DNA from: Leptasterias polaris
Taxonomy: Eukaryota; Echinodermata; Asteroidea; Forcipulatida; Asteriidae
Assembly (NCBI GenBank): GCA_037783415.1
Contig: JAZGTN010000009.1
Location: 6,386,001 to 6,450,000, forward strand
Length of the DNA: 64,000 nt
Direction of reading: 5' to 3'
The first letter of the stretch is position 1, and every line of letters begins with the position of its first letter. The position numbers and the translations under genes are program-made. Under the pieces are notes generated by a model. That model did not search any database. It was not told the DNA's origin and worked only from the letters and a program-made list of their open reading frames with translations. Shown here piece by piece: positions 47,012-59,300 of the stretch.

Positions 47012-47233
47012 TAGTACTCAAAGCAGTCAATTTTTGTATTGTTACAATAAAGTGCAGTGTTGGTTACTGCAGTAGGCATCGTCAGTTGGGCGAAGGGATA
47101 CAGACTAAACACATCAAGTAATGACAGAAAACTCTACGGATTAATGGTATGTTTACATTGACACGACTGAGTTAATCAAAACTACAAACGTCAAGTCAAC
47201 CTATGCATGGCATTCCGTCTGATGATGGTTACA

Positions 47234-47264
47234 CCATAGAGCAAGGACAATCCTTGCTCTATGG
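47234..47264. repeat. Perfect 14-bp hairpin
   Basis: Arms ccatagagcaagga and tccttgctctatgg with a 3-nt loop (caa). It sits inside a short direct repeat, atggttacaccat. Confidence 0.8.
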
Positions 47265-47641
47265 TTACACCATCACTGTCACACCATTAGCATTACACAA
47301 ACAGAAAACCCCAACAAAATCTGCCTATTATCAATCTCAAATCTACCTTTATACCATTCAGCGATTCTCCTGCCTTTGGTGACAGCCAGATAATCCGTGC
47401 AGCGTCATGGTTTGTATAAAAAGAGACATTTCATTTTCTAGGTAAAATTTGGAAAACGAAATTGAGATCGAAACCCCCTCCATGTAAAACTGTATTAATA
47501 TGACCTGGAGAGGGCGCACTTCATAAACAAACCAACAGTTTAAGCACGTGACCATCCATGGGGCTACGCTAGGCAAGTTTCTTTTTGAAAGCGAATATTA
47601 CTACAGAAGCAGCTGTGTCACAGGGAATTCTGCCCCCCCCC

Positions 47642-48466
47642 CAGGGGCGGATCCAGGATTTTTTTAACCGGGGGGAACAACGGCACAACAAGGATTTTGT
47701 ATTAGAGGGTAAACCAAAAATGGGTGGGGTCCAGGGGCCGGCCTTACGGCCCCTGGTGGGGTCAGGGGCGAAGCTCTGAGCTTTTTGCGTTTTGAGGGGT
47801 GAAAAATCAAGCCTCCATATGTGCCTAAAACAGAGAAATAGACACACTCTTATTGGAAATCAGATCCATATAAATCTTCTAAATTTACTGGAAACATTTC
47901 TGTAACATCGATGGTGGGGGTTCAGGGGCGAAACCCTGCTGGTGGGGGTCCGGGCCAAGCTCTGAGCTTTTGGCATTTTGAGGGGTAAAAAATCAAGCCT
48001 CTGTGTGCCTGGGGCACTTTTTAAGCTCTTCTGATCCATACCAATCTTCTAATTTTACTCAAAGAAACTGTTAATCACACACGCAAATCTCGCGTTTGGG
48101 TCTGGTCGCTGCAATATCTGGTTTCATGCATATTCATTCAAAATATAGTTCAAGCTTAGTGTATATATAGTTACTTGAATGCCAGAACGACATGAAATAA
48201 TACTTTATCCAGGACAAATTGGCACGTCAGGTTTCAAACGCTTATGTTATCGTGCAAATCTAAGCAATTACAAGTGACGGACATATCATGAAAGATTCAT
48301 TTTGGCAGAAAGAAACAAATTTGATAATAGGCATAGGATGAAAAAGAAATTCATCCTGCCGCTTGGGGAAAAGACACCACACACACTTGTGGCTAATTTT
48401 TAAGCAGGCAGATAAAAATTTTACCCGGGGGGGCACGTGCCCCCTGCCCCCCTGGATCCGCGCCTG
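47642..48466. mobile_element. hAT-like nonautonomous element, 825 bp
   Basis: Ends caggggcggatccaggattt and ccctggatccgcgcctg. The interior has repeated ggggtcaggggcgaagctct and gagctttttgcgttttgagg blocks. The flanks are C-rich, so a duplication cannot be read with certainty. Confidence 0.65.
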
Positions 48467-49650
48467 CCCCTCCCCCCCCCCCCCACCCCCGCACAACGCG
48501 CTCCGGGGGACAGAATCCCCTAGGGACATGTGTCCCCCGGCTAGGGTTTTCTGTCCGCCAAGGGAATTTGTTCCCCTCTCTCATTTTAGCCTGAATGTAA
48601 ATTTACTTATCACGAGTCCTGTTACGTCAGATTAAAGGTGTATTTTCAGTGTCTTTTATATCTATGGAAGTAAAACTCTGATTGAGTTGAATCTTGGTGT
48701 ATGTCTATAGACACAGGGACAGGTGAATATTGAGATATTCTGTCTTCTAAAACTGGATTTCATGAATACTTCTTCAATCGTTTTTCTGTTGTTATGCATT
48801 GTTTAAAATATTTCAAGAAGGATGTAAATAAGTTAATTGAATTAGAATGAGGAAGTTTGTAGAACTGTCCATTAGAAAATAAAAACAGTTGGACATTTCA
48901 AAGAGCTTGTTGTCAGTTGTATCATTGTATAATGACAATTGTCATGTGTTTGAATATTATTTATTATTTGTTTTACTGCAAATTCAGTTCAATGATCTTT
49001 AAAAAATTAAATATGGAATATTAATGGCCCTGTGAATCATTTCAACAAGTAAATAAGAAAAAGTGAATGAGGCTAAATTTACGGGATGGAGTGTAGGGCT
49101 CAACCAAAATAACTATATTAGAAAATATTATTTTCCCTTCGGACCAAGCAGTGAAAACTACTTGCTATACAGCCTTATAAGTCAAGTCAGATCATAGAGT
49201 GGGACAAGTAAATTTCTTTCCTCAATGGAAAAACAAGAAAGCATATTGACAGACCACAAACCATTCATTGAGCTCATTTACAAAACAACCATTCCTCGTT
49301 GCTGAACCATTGATTACTGCCGATTTCAGTTGAGTCTATATTATGCCCTCTAGACATTATGCATCTCCTTCACTACTGGAGTGAAGAATTCCCCTAAACT
49401 AGAATGAATCCTGCCAAATGTTACACATATAATTCAATTAGATTGGCAGGATATTCACCCCAGCCCCCGAAATTCTCTGTGGGTCCACTTGAACAAACCT
49501 TGCAATGTGGGGTAGCATTGTTCCATTGTTACCCCATAAGTTGACGTGTGTAAGGGCACACTCATACACATACATAATTATATGTACTCTTTAATCGGTA
49601 CGATAAACACATAATTATTGTATTAATTACCATATTATGGTCCAATTTAT

Positions 49651-49982
49651 CAGGTTGTTCTGATTGGCAAGCACCCTGCTTCACTTAAACCACTGCGGGT
49701 CATAGATGTGACGGCACAGGTTGTGCTGATTGGCAAGCACCCTGCTTCACTTAAACCACTGCAGCTGGTCATAGATGTGACGGCACAGGTTGTGCTGATT
49801 CAAGTAAGCACCCTGCTTCACTTAAACCACTGCGGGTCATAGATGTGACGGAACAGGTTGTGCTGATTGGCAAGCACCCTGCTTCACTTAAACCACTGCA
49901 GCTGGTCATAGATGTGACGGCACAGGTTGTGCTGATTCAAGTAAGCACCCTGCTTCACTTAAACCACTGCAGGTCATAGATG
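49651..49982 (+). repeat. Tandem repeat, about 68-bp unit, 5 copies
   Basis: Each unit has gttgtgctgattggcaagca, ccctgcttcacttaaaccac and ggtcatagatgtgacggcac. Two variants (with and without agctg, and ggcaag or caagtaag) alternate, so the higher-order unit is a pair. Confidence 0.9.
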
Positions 49983-49989
49983 AAAAATG

Positions 49990-50335
49990 AGCTCAAAATG
50001 GATAAAATAACAAGGGTTAAGCCTTGCATTTAAGTCCAAAATGGGCTGAAAATCGCACTTTAGTGAAAAATTAGTTCAATATGGATAAAATCGCAAGAGT
50101 TAAGCCTTGCATTTTAGTGAAAATGAGCTCAAAATTGATAAAATCAAAAGGGTTAAAGCCTAATTGCATTTAAGTCAAAAATGGGCTGAAATTTGGTAAA
50201 ATCGCAAGGGGTAAGCCTTGTATTTTAGTGAAAAATTAGCTCAAAATGGATAACTCACAAGGGGTGATTTCTCTTGCAATTTAGTCAAAAGTGGGCTGAA
50301 AAATGAATTAAATCACAAGGGGGGAAGCCTTGCTA
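49990..50335 (+). repeat. Tandem repeat, about 58-bp unit, 6 copies
   Basis: The unit varies on gataaaatcgcaagggttaa followed by gccttgcatttaagtcaaaa and tgggctgaaaa. It follows the 68-bp array directly. Confidence 0.85.
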
Positions 50336-50637
50336 AACGTAATAACAGACTAACAATCAGTTTAAGTAAGTCAAATATATTAAGCACACGTACCTTTATT
50401 TGAAAACAAAGGAAACCCTTCTTCAACCGTCATCAATTTATCATTATTATATTGAACATGTTATTTTCTACAAAATATCGCTGATAATACATTAATCTAA
50501 AGTTTGATAAAGGTATATGGATGGAATCTGACTTGGAATATTTGGCAGGAAATCTTGCATATGAATATAAATAGTACTTTATAAATATTGGTAATGTTGA
50601 AGTACACCTTTGGAAACCTTAAAGGCAGTTTACTGTA

Positions 50638-50902
50638 CACTCCTAACCCTAACCCAAACCCTCAACTACAAAACCCTAAACCGAAAGGCAATCTCCCGGC
50701 AATCTTCAAGAAGGAAATTCATTCACATTTCAGTTTTCTCATTGTTTTCCTGGGGATAGTGAGTTACAAGCTAGAAGAATGTATCTTGTGCTGCCGAAGC
50801 GTTCCTTGTGCATGCAGTGCAGTTGGTTGCCTGGAAAAATTGCCCTATGTGACATGGCCTTATTAAGCCCTACAATTATCAAACCCTAACCCTAAAACCT
50901 TA
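50638..50902 (-). repeat. Short CCCTAA patches
   Basis: Two small patches, ctcctaaccctaacccaaac (50639) and caaaccctaaccctaaaacc (50880), are telomere-like in the opposite orientation to the array at 43036. Confidence 0.6.
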
Positions 50903-53095
50903 ATGCCAACTCCCGCGAAATTGCCTACCTTAAGCAAGTATTATTATTTTACAAATAATATGCACTTTTAATTGCAACAATTAATACTTCCCTTTACAGA
51001 AGTACAGAAGTAATAAAACTGCCTTCAGATATGAATTGGTCTAAGAAATTACTAATACAACCTTCAGCCTAAGGCCTGAAATCATTTTGTCCACCGTACA
51101 TTGTGCGCAAAGCGTTGTGCGAAAAGCGTAGTCACAATGCATACAAAATGAAAGCACACGCCAAGCAATGCACAAGACTCCATGCATCTGCATTGCCGTA
51201 TCATGCATTATTCCCTAAATCGCATTCCGCACAATGCATTAGAGACACATGGACTTACGGCCTAAAGAGTGCAAATAGGGTGACTAAGTTGCTAAACCAA
51301 AGTAATGCTTTTTGTAGCTTATGGACAGTGGCAAAAGTAGCACATGGAAAGTACAAAATAGCATGAAATACAAAAAAAAAAATTCCCTTCCTCGGACTTA
51401 ACCAACCATGGCCGATTTTCGAGACCACAACTTTATCATCAGCTCTTGCTTAGTCTGCCACATGTTTGAAGCGCAATCATTACTGGAAAGCTCCATTAAA
51501 GAATTTCTGAGTTTGGCAAAAAAAAAATCAGAAAGTATACATCCTTTTCACCCATTAGGTGTGTTTACTTGGATCATTAAACGTAATGGATGAGCAGTTC
51601 ATCTGCCTGGGCCAGTCAGAAGCCCTACTGGTTTATGCATGATCCAACTAAGTTGGAAAAGGAACTACATGGAGATAACAGGTGTGAGCTGCCAGACGAA
51701 AAGGATGTTTTATTTTAGCCTCTTTCTTTAATGGAGCTTTCCCGTAATGTAACCAAAGCACACATTTTTAAACATGCGGTGTCCACCAGTGTGTCCACCA
51801 GCGTGTCTGACGCAAGTGCAAGTTTGTTTTTGAGGAATGGTTGGGATGACAGCGAAGACAGACCCTAAGCAGGAGATGGAGCTAAGTTGTGGATTCGAAA
51901 GGAGCACATATGTTGGCAAGAAAACAAAATATATATCTTTCCCAATACAAGAGTTAACACCGGACCTTATCATTTGGACGGAATATTTCTGTTAAATCTC
52001 TTCTAATCGCCAAACTCCGAAAGCTTGAAAAAAATCGTTTGAAATACATCGCAGGTACATTAAATGCTAGTATGGTATACAGATGCTGTTTAAAAAATAT
52101 TGCAATGTACAGAGGCATTTGCTTTATATTTACAATGGACGAATAGTAATGGCATATTATATTTGGTTATAACAGAGGTAATCTTTATACAAAATATTAT
52201 CAAATTACAAATTACAAAGTTGAAGAAAATCTTCCTTTTTCCATCACTTTGGATAACAAGCAAATAAGCACACATTCTCAAGTGGCTATATACAAAGACG
52301 AACAGATTGTGCATTGTGGATGACATTTCAGGTACAAGTTGGCAAAAAAAACCGGCAAAACGACAATAATATTTTGTATGGCTATTTCATATGGATTTTG
52401 CCAGATCTTAAAAAATTTGACCGTCATAAAATCCCTCAAAAAACAGCTAAGAAAATAAAAAGGGATGAACTAAAAAAATTTACAAAGTAATAAATGAACA
52501 ATGTTGACAAGTGGTTTTTGTCCTGGTAGTTTTTAAGACCAACATCTCAAAGCTATCCTTGCAGCAAGGAACCTGTTTGGTTGCAAAGTCCCTGTGGTAC
52601 ATTGTCAGCACATGCAAGTTTTTCCCATAGGTTGTGCGGGTTTGTTTTGCATTTCTCATCATTTTTTTTTATATCTACGTTTGTTGTTTTCATGTCCAGA
52701 TATTGGCTGAGTTAATTTGTTTGCTTAATTAATCAAGTTGTAAAATTTGATTTCATCTACGATTGACAACTGACTGACCGATTTTGTATACAAAGGATGC
52801 TGGTTGAGTTTTATCTTGCCCCCTTCTAACCAAGTCACTGTCCCATGTTGATTGACACCTCCTCCAGGACGTGCAGCATGGTCCAGCTTAGAATATCATG
52901 GCATATGAGCTAACCAGTGGGCAATGGAAATATCAAAATATGTCAACATGCACTGACGGCCGCCATAACTACACGGTTAAACGTCTTCGTTACAAAAAGA
53001 CCCAGATTTAACCTGTAAGGAAAGGAACCCATAAGTTTCCATTTCTGTCAAGTGTCACCAAGAAACAATTTAGTGACGGAAACAGTCCAAACCCT
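50903..53095 (-). other. JHY 3' flank
   Basis: The JHY 3' UTR should begin at 53095 and run leftwards. Apart from MITE family D at 51478 nothing was recognised, and no polyadenylation site is certain. Confidence 0.5.
51478..51749. mobile_element. MITE family D, copy 2 (opposite orientation)
   Basis: Ends cattactggaaagctccatt and aatggagctttcccgtaatg. The interior is the complement of the copy at 35588 (atggagataacaggtgtgag). Confidence 0.75.
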
Positions 53096-53329
53096 TCACG
53101 TCTTCAGAGGATCCTTCCTCAGCTTATCAACTTCCTCTTTCTCCTTCTCGTGTCTCGCTCTCAGCTCGGCAAGATGAAGCATCTCTGACGTCGATCTCTC
53201 CTCGTGAGCAGCCTCTTCGAATTGCTGCTGTTGATGTTGCCGTGACGATGCGCCATACATACGCTCGTGGAGGACCTCTGGCGGGGTTGGCAAGCGGGGT
53301 TTGGGGACGTTCTTGGAATACTCCTTTGC
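53096..53329 (-). CDS. JHY: JHY exon 4: terminal exon
   Basis: Acceptor aatacag; it starts AKEYSKNVPKPRLPTPPEVL and ends in a charged helix with RARHEKEKEEVDKLRKDP and a TGA stop at 53096-53098. The RHEKEK-type ending parallels the vertebrate JHY C-terminus. No clear polyadenylation signal was identified downstream. Confidence 0.85.
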   Translation of the reverse strand, partial: AKEYSKNVPKPRLPTPPEVLHERMYGASSRQHQQQQFEEAAHEERSTSEMLHLAELRARHEKEKEEVDKLRKDPLKT

Positions 53330-56300
53330 CTGTATTCAACAAAAACATTCAACAAGAGGAGATTGTTATTATTTTTGTAAATAAATACTGATGATAATAA
53401 ATAATATATTGTCTAATATTTAAGCATGATATTTAGCCCTTGCAAAACCAGGGCCCAATTTCATGGCTCTGCTTACTGCCGAATTCTGCGCTTGCGATCA
53501 CCATTCTCCGCTTACCGAGCAAGCGTAGAATTTCTGCGCTAGATGTTTAAGCGTAGAATGCCTAGTAACGTGGACTACGCAAGCGCACAAGCAGAAATTC
53601 CCTGCTAACCAGTGAAATACCATTGACGATGCGCTGAATTCCCTGCTTCCACAAGCGCCGATTCTTTGCTTATGGTAAGCAGAGCCATGAAATTGGGCCC
53701 AGGAGTACCAGGGCTGACAGTATGTACATATGGTAGAGGCTTTAACAGACTTTTTAGGCTATTTACAAAATTATGGTAAATTTTTCTGAGAGCCCCCAAA
53801 TTGGAAATCAGACTTAAGTAGGAGGAATATCATGCCTGTACGTAGCACATATATATACCAATAAGGTGGTGCTCATGGCGCTTGAACAAACAGAAACATA
53901 AGACAAGTTTTTGAATTTTTTGAATTTTAAGACCCATCTATGTAAATGAAGCACCTTAAGGTTTACAAGGTGCTGCGTGGCATTCAGCAGTCACTGCCAG
54001 CAACACCGGGGCAAACACCTCCTAGCGATAAATGTGACTGGGTTCTTTTAAATAACACATGGGACCTACGACTTCACGACCCAGCTGAAGGACGAAGCAA
54101 AAATGGTTAAGTGTCTTGCTTAAGGACACAAGTTTCAAGACCGGGACTCGAACCAACACTCTGCTGATCAGAGCTTGAGTCTGGTACTCTTAACCACTCG
54201 GCCGCGACACGCCATAAGTGATAATAAACATGCTTTGGACTCGATCAACAGATGAACCCGACTGCTGCTGGCCTAATACTTGGTTCTTGTGGGGGCAATT
54301 CAGATTAGAGCACCTCTATGAGGAAAATAAAAATTGGTACTGGAACATTTCAAGGGACACCAAAGCAGTGACCAGGGGTAATGGAGGCAATTTTCTCTGC
54401 TGTCTCGATGAAGTGTCTGTGCTGGTCAAGTGCATCCTAAATATTAATGCGTTAGTGACTGTAACATGTAAAGAACATTTTCTTCAATAATTTTGAGTTG
54501 AACAAAGAAAATTGATTACAACGAAACTTGAACCTGTGACCTCTGGATTAACATGCCGGTGCTCTACCAACTGAGCTGTCTAGCCGTAATGTTAATAGCG
54601 GTCTTTCTGTTTGGTCAATAACTTTGTTCCGGGTACCAGTCAGAAGTCATTCAAGTTGTAAACAGCAGTTACAGGTTGAATGATTTCTGACTGGTACCCC
54701 AGAACAAAGATATTTGTAAGTTTACCCTGTCAGTTTCCCTTGTGGCTAATAACTTGAACATTTTCTTCTTCAAAGAACTTGGATCTTGGGTGATCAATTG
54801 CAGTTAGTTTGTATGATACAGTCCTGTGAAGAGAAGTGTTTATACAAAACTTGAATGTTTCGAACAAGCATTTCTCAGATTGAAATGATGACCCTATGTA
54901 TCTTAGTTTATAGTTTATAGACTAGTTCTAATATCACAAACATCGACCCAATACTTTTGACTGCAAGCGAAATGTTATCAAAAGACAAGTACAAAAGGAG
55001 AACAAAACAGTTTTGAACGCTTCAATGTTTCATTGTTATTGGAACAAGTTGTATACATTTTGAATGTGATAAGCTCTGCAAGTCCTGCGAAGTAAAAAAA
55101 ACATCATTTAAGAAAAAAAAAATTATGAGAGATTGCCTAACATCACAAGGCCGGATGGCCACTTCAAGATGCGAATATACACTTCACCGATTTGGGCTAT
55201 CAACCCAAATCAACTGCCACCAGGGACACGATGCCACCTACTCCTGGGGTTGAAACAAGGTTTTTACCCCCTTCACAGTCCGTAAAGATCTAGGCATGGG
55301 TATCATCCACTAGGAGCCTGGCTGGTAGAGCAAACTTTTTACGAAGCAATTATGATTAAGTGCTCAAGGGCACAAATATCATGACTTGGATTCGAACCCA
55401 CACTCTGCTGCTGACAACACCAGAGCTTGGGTTCGGTGAACGAGACCACTCGGCCACAACCTGCCACAAACTTGTACAGCCAATATTTTGTTAGTTATCA
55501 CAGCATTAGGTTAAAAGGAGTGCCCGTGCAAGAAACAACCAAATAAACCGAGATAAATCTCTTGCAACTGACCAATGTCCTTGAGTCTTTGGGCCAGTCA
55601 CCATCATCATAAAGTGAATCGTGTCTCACTGTAGGTCTTGGTACCAGTTGTGAGTATGCCAGGGCCTGTCTGGGCCAAGGCGTTGAAAAATCCAAGAGAA
55701 GGGAAAAGAATCCAAGTTGAAAATTTAGAGACTGGAGAAAAAGAAGTTTGGACTCTTGAATACTAAATACTTGGGTTTTATCTGGTTAGTGTCGTGGCCG
55801 AACGGATAAGAGCACCGGACTCAAGCTCTGGTGTTTCTGTTCAGCAGAGTGTGGGTTCGAGTCCCGGTCGTGACACTTGTGTCCTTATTAAGCAAGACAC
55901 TTAACCATTATTGCTTCGTCCTTCGGATGGGACGTTAAGCCGTTGGTCCCGTGTGTTGTGTAATGCACGTAAAGAACCCAGTGCACTTATCGAAAAGAGA
56001 AGGGGTTTGCCCCGGTGTTCCTGGTTTGATCGGCTGCATATTGCGCCACAGCACCTTGTAAACCATTACATGGTGCTATGTAAAGAAATAGGCCTCAAAA
56101 TTCAAAAAGTAGCTCCACATATATACCTTGCAGGAAAATACTGACTGTTGAAGCGCCTTGAGCGTCACTGAGTGACGGATATGAGCGCTATATAAGAAGC
56201 CATTATTATTATTATTATTATATTAGTAGCTACACTGTAGATCAAGATGCTTTACAACATTATTTTCTCTGCTCATCAGGTATATTGAGCAAACAACCCA

Positions 56301-59300
56301 AGCTGCTTGAATTAGCGCTAAGGGGTTAATCCAACACAAAACCATCTCAGCCCTAAAAGGTTCCCATTTATACACCTGGGTTAAGAGAATCAATTATGGT
56401 TAATTGCCTGATTTGAAGACACCAGTGGCATGACCCTGAATCGAACCCACACTCTGATCAGTGATTCAGCCACCAGAACTTGAGTCCGATGCACCAGAAC
56501 ACAAGCCCAACACAAACTATTTAGGTCAGAAGGAAATTCTATAGTTTTGAAAGTATCAATATCAGACAAAAAGTATGTTGCAGAAAACGAGAGAAGAGAC
56601 AAAGACCTTTGGTCTCTGGGATACTTACAATGTCTCGTTTAGAAGGTGATTCTTCTCGTGGGACTGTAGGAGCATTCGGCCATAATCTCTTCGTCTGCTG
56701 AAGCTGTTTCTTGTTTTGTTGCATCACGTTCTTGGCGTAGTCTCGCTGACGATTCACTTTATCTTGCTGTAAAGTAAATAGTATACAAAGTATAATAGCA
56801 AACAAAGAAAAAAATGGATGATGTTGGATTCAAACGCATGATTTCTTGAATACTGTATGCTCCAGTCCGTTGCTCTTAATCGCCCGCCGGCGCCCAACCC
56901 TCCGAACTACCACAGTGTAACATTTTAGGAGATTTAATAGCACCACAATTAAAAACTAGTGGTTTTGGGCACAATATGGGCTTTGCCTTTCCTCATTTCC
57001 TCAATAGACCACTTGCATAAGACGTCACACTCTACAAAAGCGCCCTCACTGAGGCCAAAAGAGGCAGATTTGGACGATAGGTGTTCTTTGTGCGTAAAAA
57101 CATGCGGTGACCTCAGCATCCCTGTAGCCTGTCACATTATACAAGGGAGTCTTTTAATGTTTAAACTTTACCTTTTCTGACACAAGCTCCGGGTCGGGTC
57201 CTAAACCCCCGAGTTTAATATCATTCTTGAGGTTACGATAATCTTTGATGGTGTACTGTTTGTACTGCGGAGGCTGTTTCTGCTTCAGTAGACGGGCTGT
57301 ATATCCATCTGGATCACTCTTACGCAAGACAGATGTACCATCTGTAACAAAAAATGAAATAATAATGACAACAATAACATATTTTGGGGTTGAACAAAGA
57401 AACATTTACTGGACCAGAACTTGAGCCTGCGACCTCCGGATTAACGTACCAGCGCTCTACCAACTGAACTATTGAACAAAATGCAATCTCTTTTGTATTA
57501 AAGGAATGTTCATAGATTGTTTTTTGTCAATGCAATGCTGTCATGGCATTTATTGGCAAAAGTATAAAGAAAGATAAAATAAAAGTCACATGTGATAGTT
57601 TCAGCTGAATCCAGTGTTTACTATTACCAACCGCAACTCTGGCCGCAGCATTCGCAAACGGACACCAACCCTCAGAAATCTGAGGAACGATTCATACATG
57701 AATCATTTTCTCAGCTTTAAATGTTTTGGGGGAAAACAATTTCCAAACCTTATTACTTCGAAGGGGTCCTTTCTCAAAATAATTTTACACTACATGTATC
57801 AACAGCTTCAGCGCTTCTGACTAAGTGAGTTTTTATTGTCATTATTGTTTTGAGTTTTTACCATTCTATGACCCTACCTTTAAACTATTTATTTTAACAA
57901 ATGTTATAGACCTTATGCATTGATGTCACCAAGCCGCCATCTTAGAGGTAAACTGATGATGAAACAATGGAAACGCGCTGATTTGTACGCGCGGCGCACA
58001 GGACTGACCAATGAACATCTTCCTTTTGACCTCTAGGCGAGGACGCCCTACTCAAATGAAGTCATATGCATAAGGTCTATAGTTATTCTTACCACTATAT
58101 TGTTGTCCAGGTATATCTGGCAATACAGCATATGGACTTGTCCTCTGCATCCCGTCTTGATATGGCACTCCCCCGCCATCATTAGCAAACACCATCGGAT
58201 TGACGTCAGAATCAAAACTGTTGCGTGGGTCGTCAGCAAAGGCCACCCTGGCTCTAGGCGGACCACTCATTTGTGGATGGCCGTTATTACGGGCGCAATG
58301 GGTAGCATGATCCGCTGAGTAGCTGTAGACTTGGCCGTTTTGATAACGAGGCATCTGGGGCGGGAAGGTTTGATTGTAAGCTGGCTGGTTAACTCTCGGG
58401 TCTTGAGAGTAGCCCAAGTCTACAGCGTCGCTGTAGGGTATGTTAGTCGGATAAGGAGCCCCATCAGATTGGTATCCTTGTTGGATAGGACCTGGTCTGT
58501 AGCCTTGCGCCTGGGTCTGGGTGTAGAGGTTGGTGTCCGAGTGACCTCGCCTCAGAGGAAGCTGTTGTTGCTGTTGGACCAGCTGATGGGTCCAATTCTC
58601 CTGCGACCAAGTGTGTGCGCTCCCTTGGTTATACGACTGTTCCCCCCACGGGTCGTCCAGAGAGTTTTCTCGAGATATGTTCGGCAGGGGCTTCTTTGGG
58701 TTGACACGTACCGGCGGTGTTACTTTTTTTTGTATGTCAGAGTATCTTTTCCTGGGTGGCCCTCGGGCTAGGTTGGCCTTGTTCATATCGATGAAGTTTG
58801 GTTTGGGCTTTGGCGGGGGACGCTGCTTAGATGGAGGTGGCTCATTCTGCACTGGCTGCTCTGGATTGGGGTAGTACCCTGCTTGAGGCTGTATGCCCTG
58901 ATTGGGGTGAAACCTATTTGCTGGTGGGCCACCAATGTGGGAGGGGCTAATATACCCCGAATGAGGTACAACAGGCCTACTATGCGGAGGAGCACTTTGG
59001 TAGTTTTCAGGATAAGGACCCTGCTGTCCGTAGTACTGTCCCTGATCAGATTGGGGTACACTTGGTCTCCCGATCGGGCCGTCATAGCCTGGCTGATTGT
59101 AAAAGCCCTCCTGGGGGTTGTGGACTCCTTGTAGTGGTGGTTGTCCATTGTAAAAAGGCTGATGCACTTGTTGTGGTTGGCCACTATTCCAGGGGGCACC
59201 ATGCTGTTGCTGGGCCTCCCAGTTTGGCTGCACCTGATACCCGTCTTGATGGTACTGTTGGGGTGCATTTGGGAAGCCTCCCGGTTGATTGAAGTCATTC

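Noticed and set aside
49651..49982. CRISPR-like array
   Set aside because: The units are contiguous tandem copies without unique spacers, in an animal genome.
55789..55875. Functional tRNA gene at the SINE head
   Set aside because: It continues into a conserved SINE core and (ATT)n tail, and several diverged copies exist nearby.
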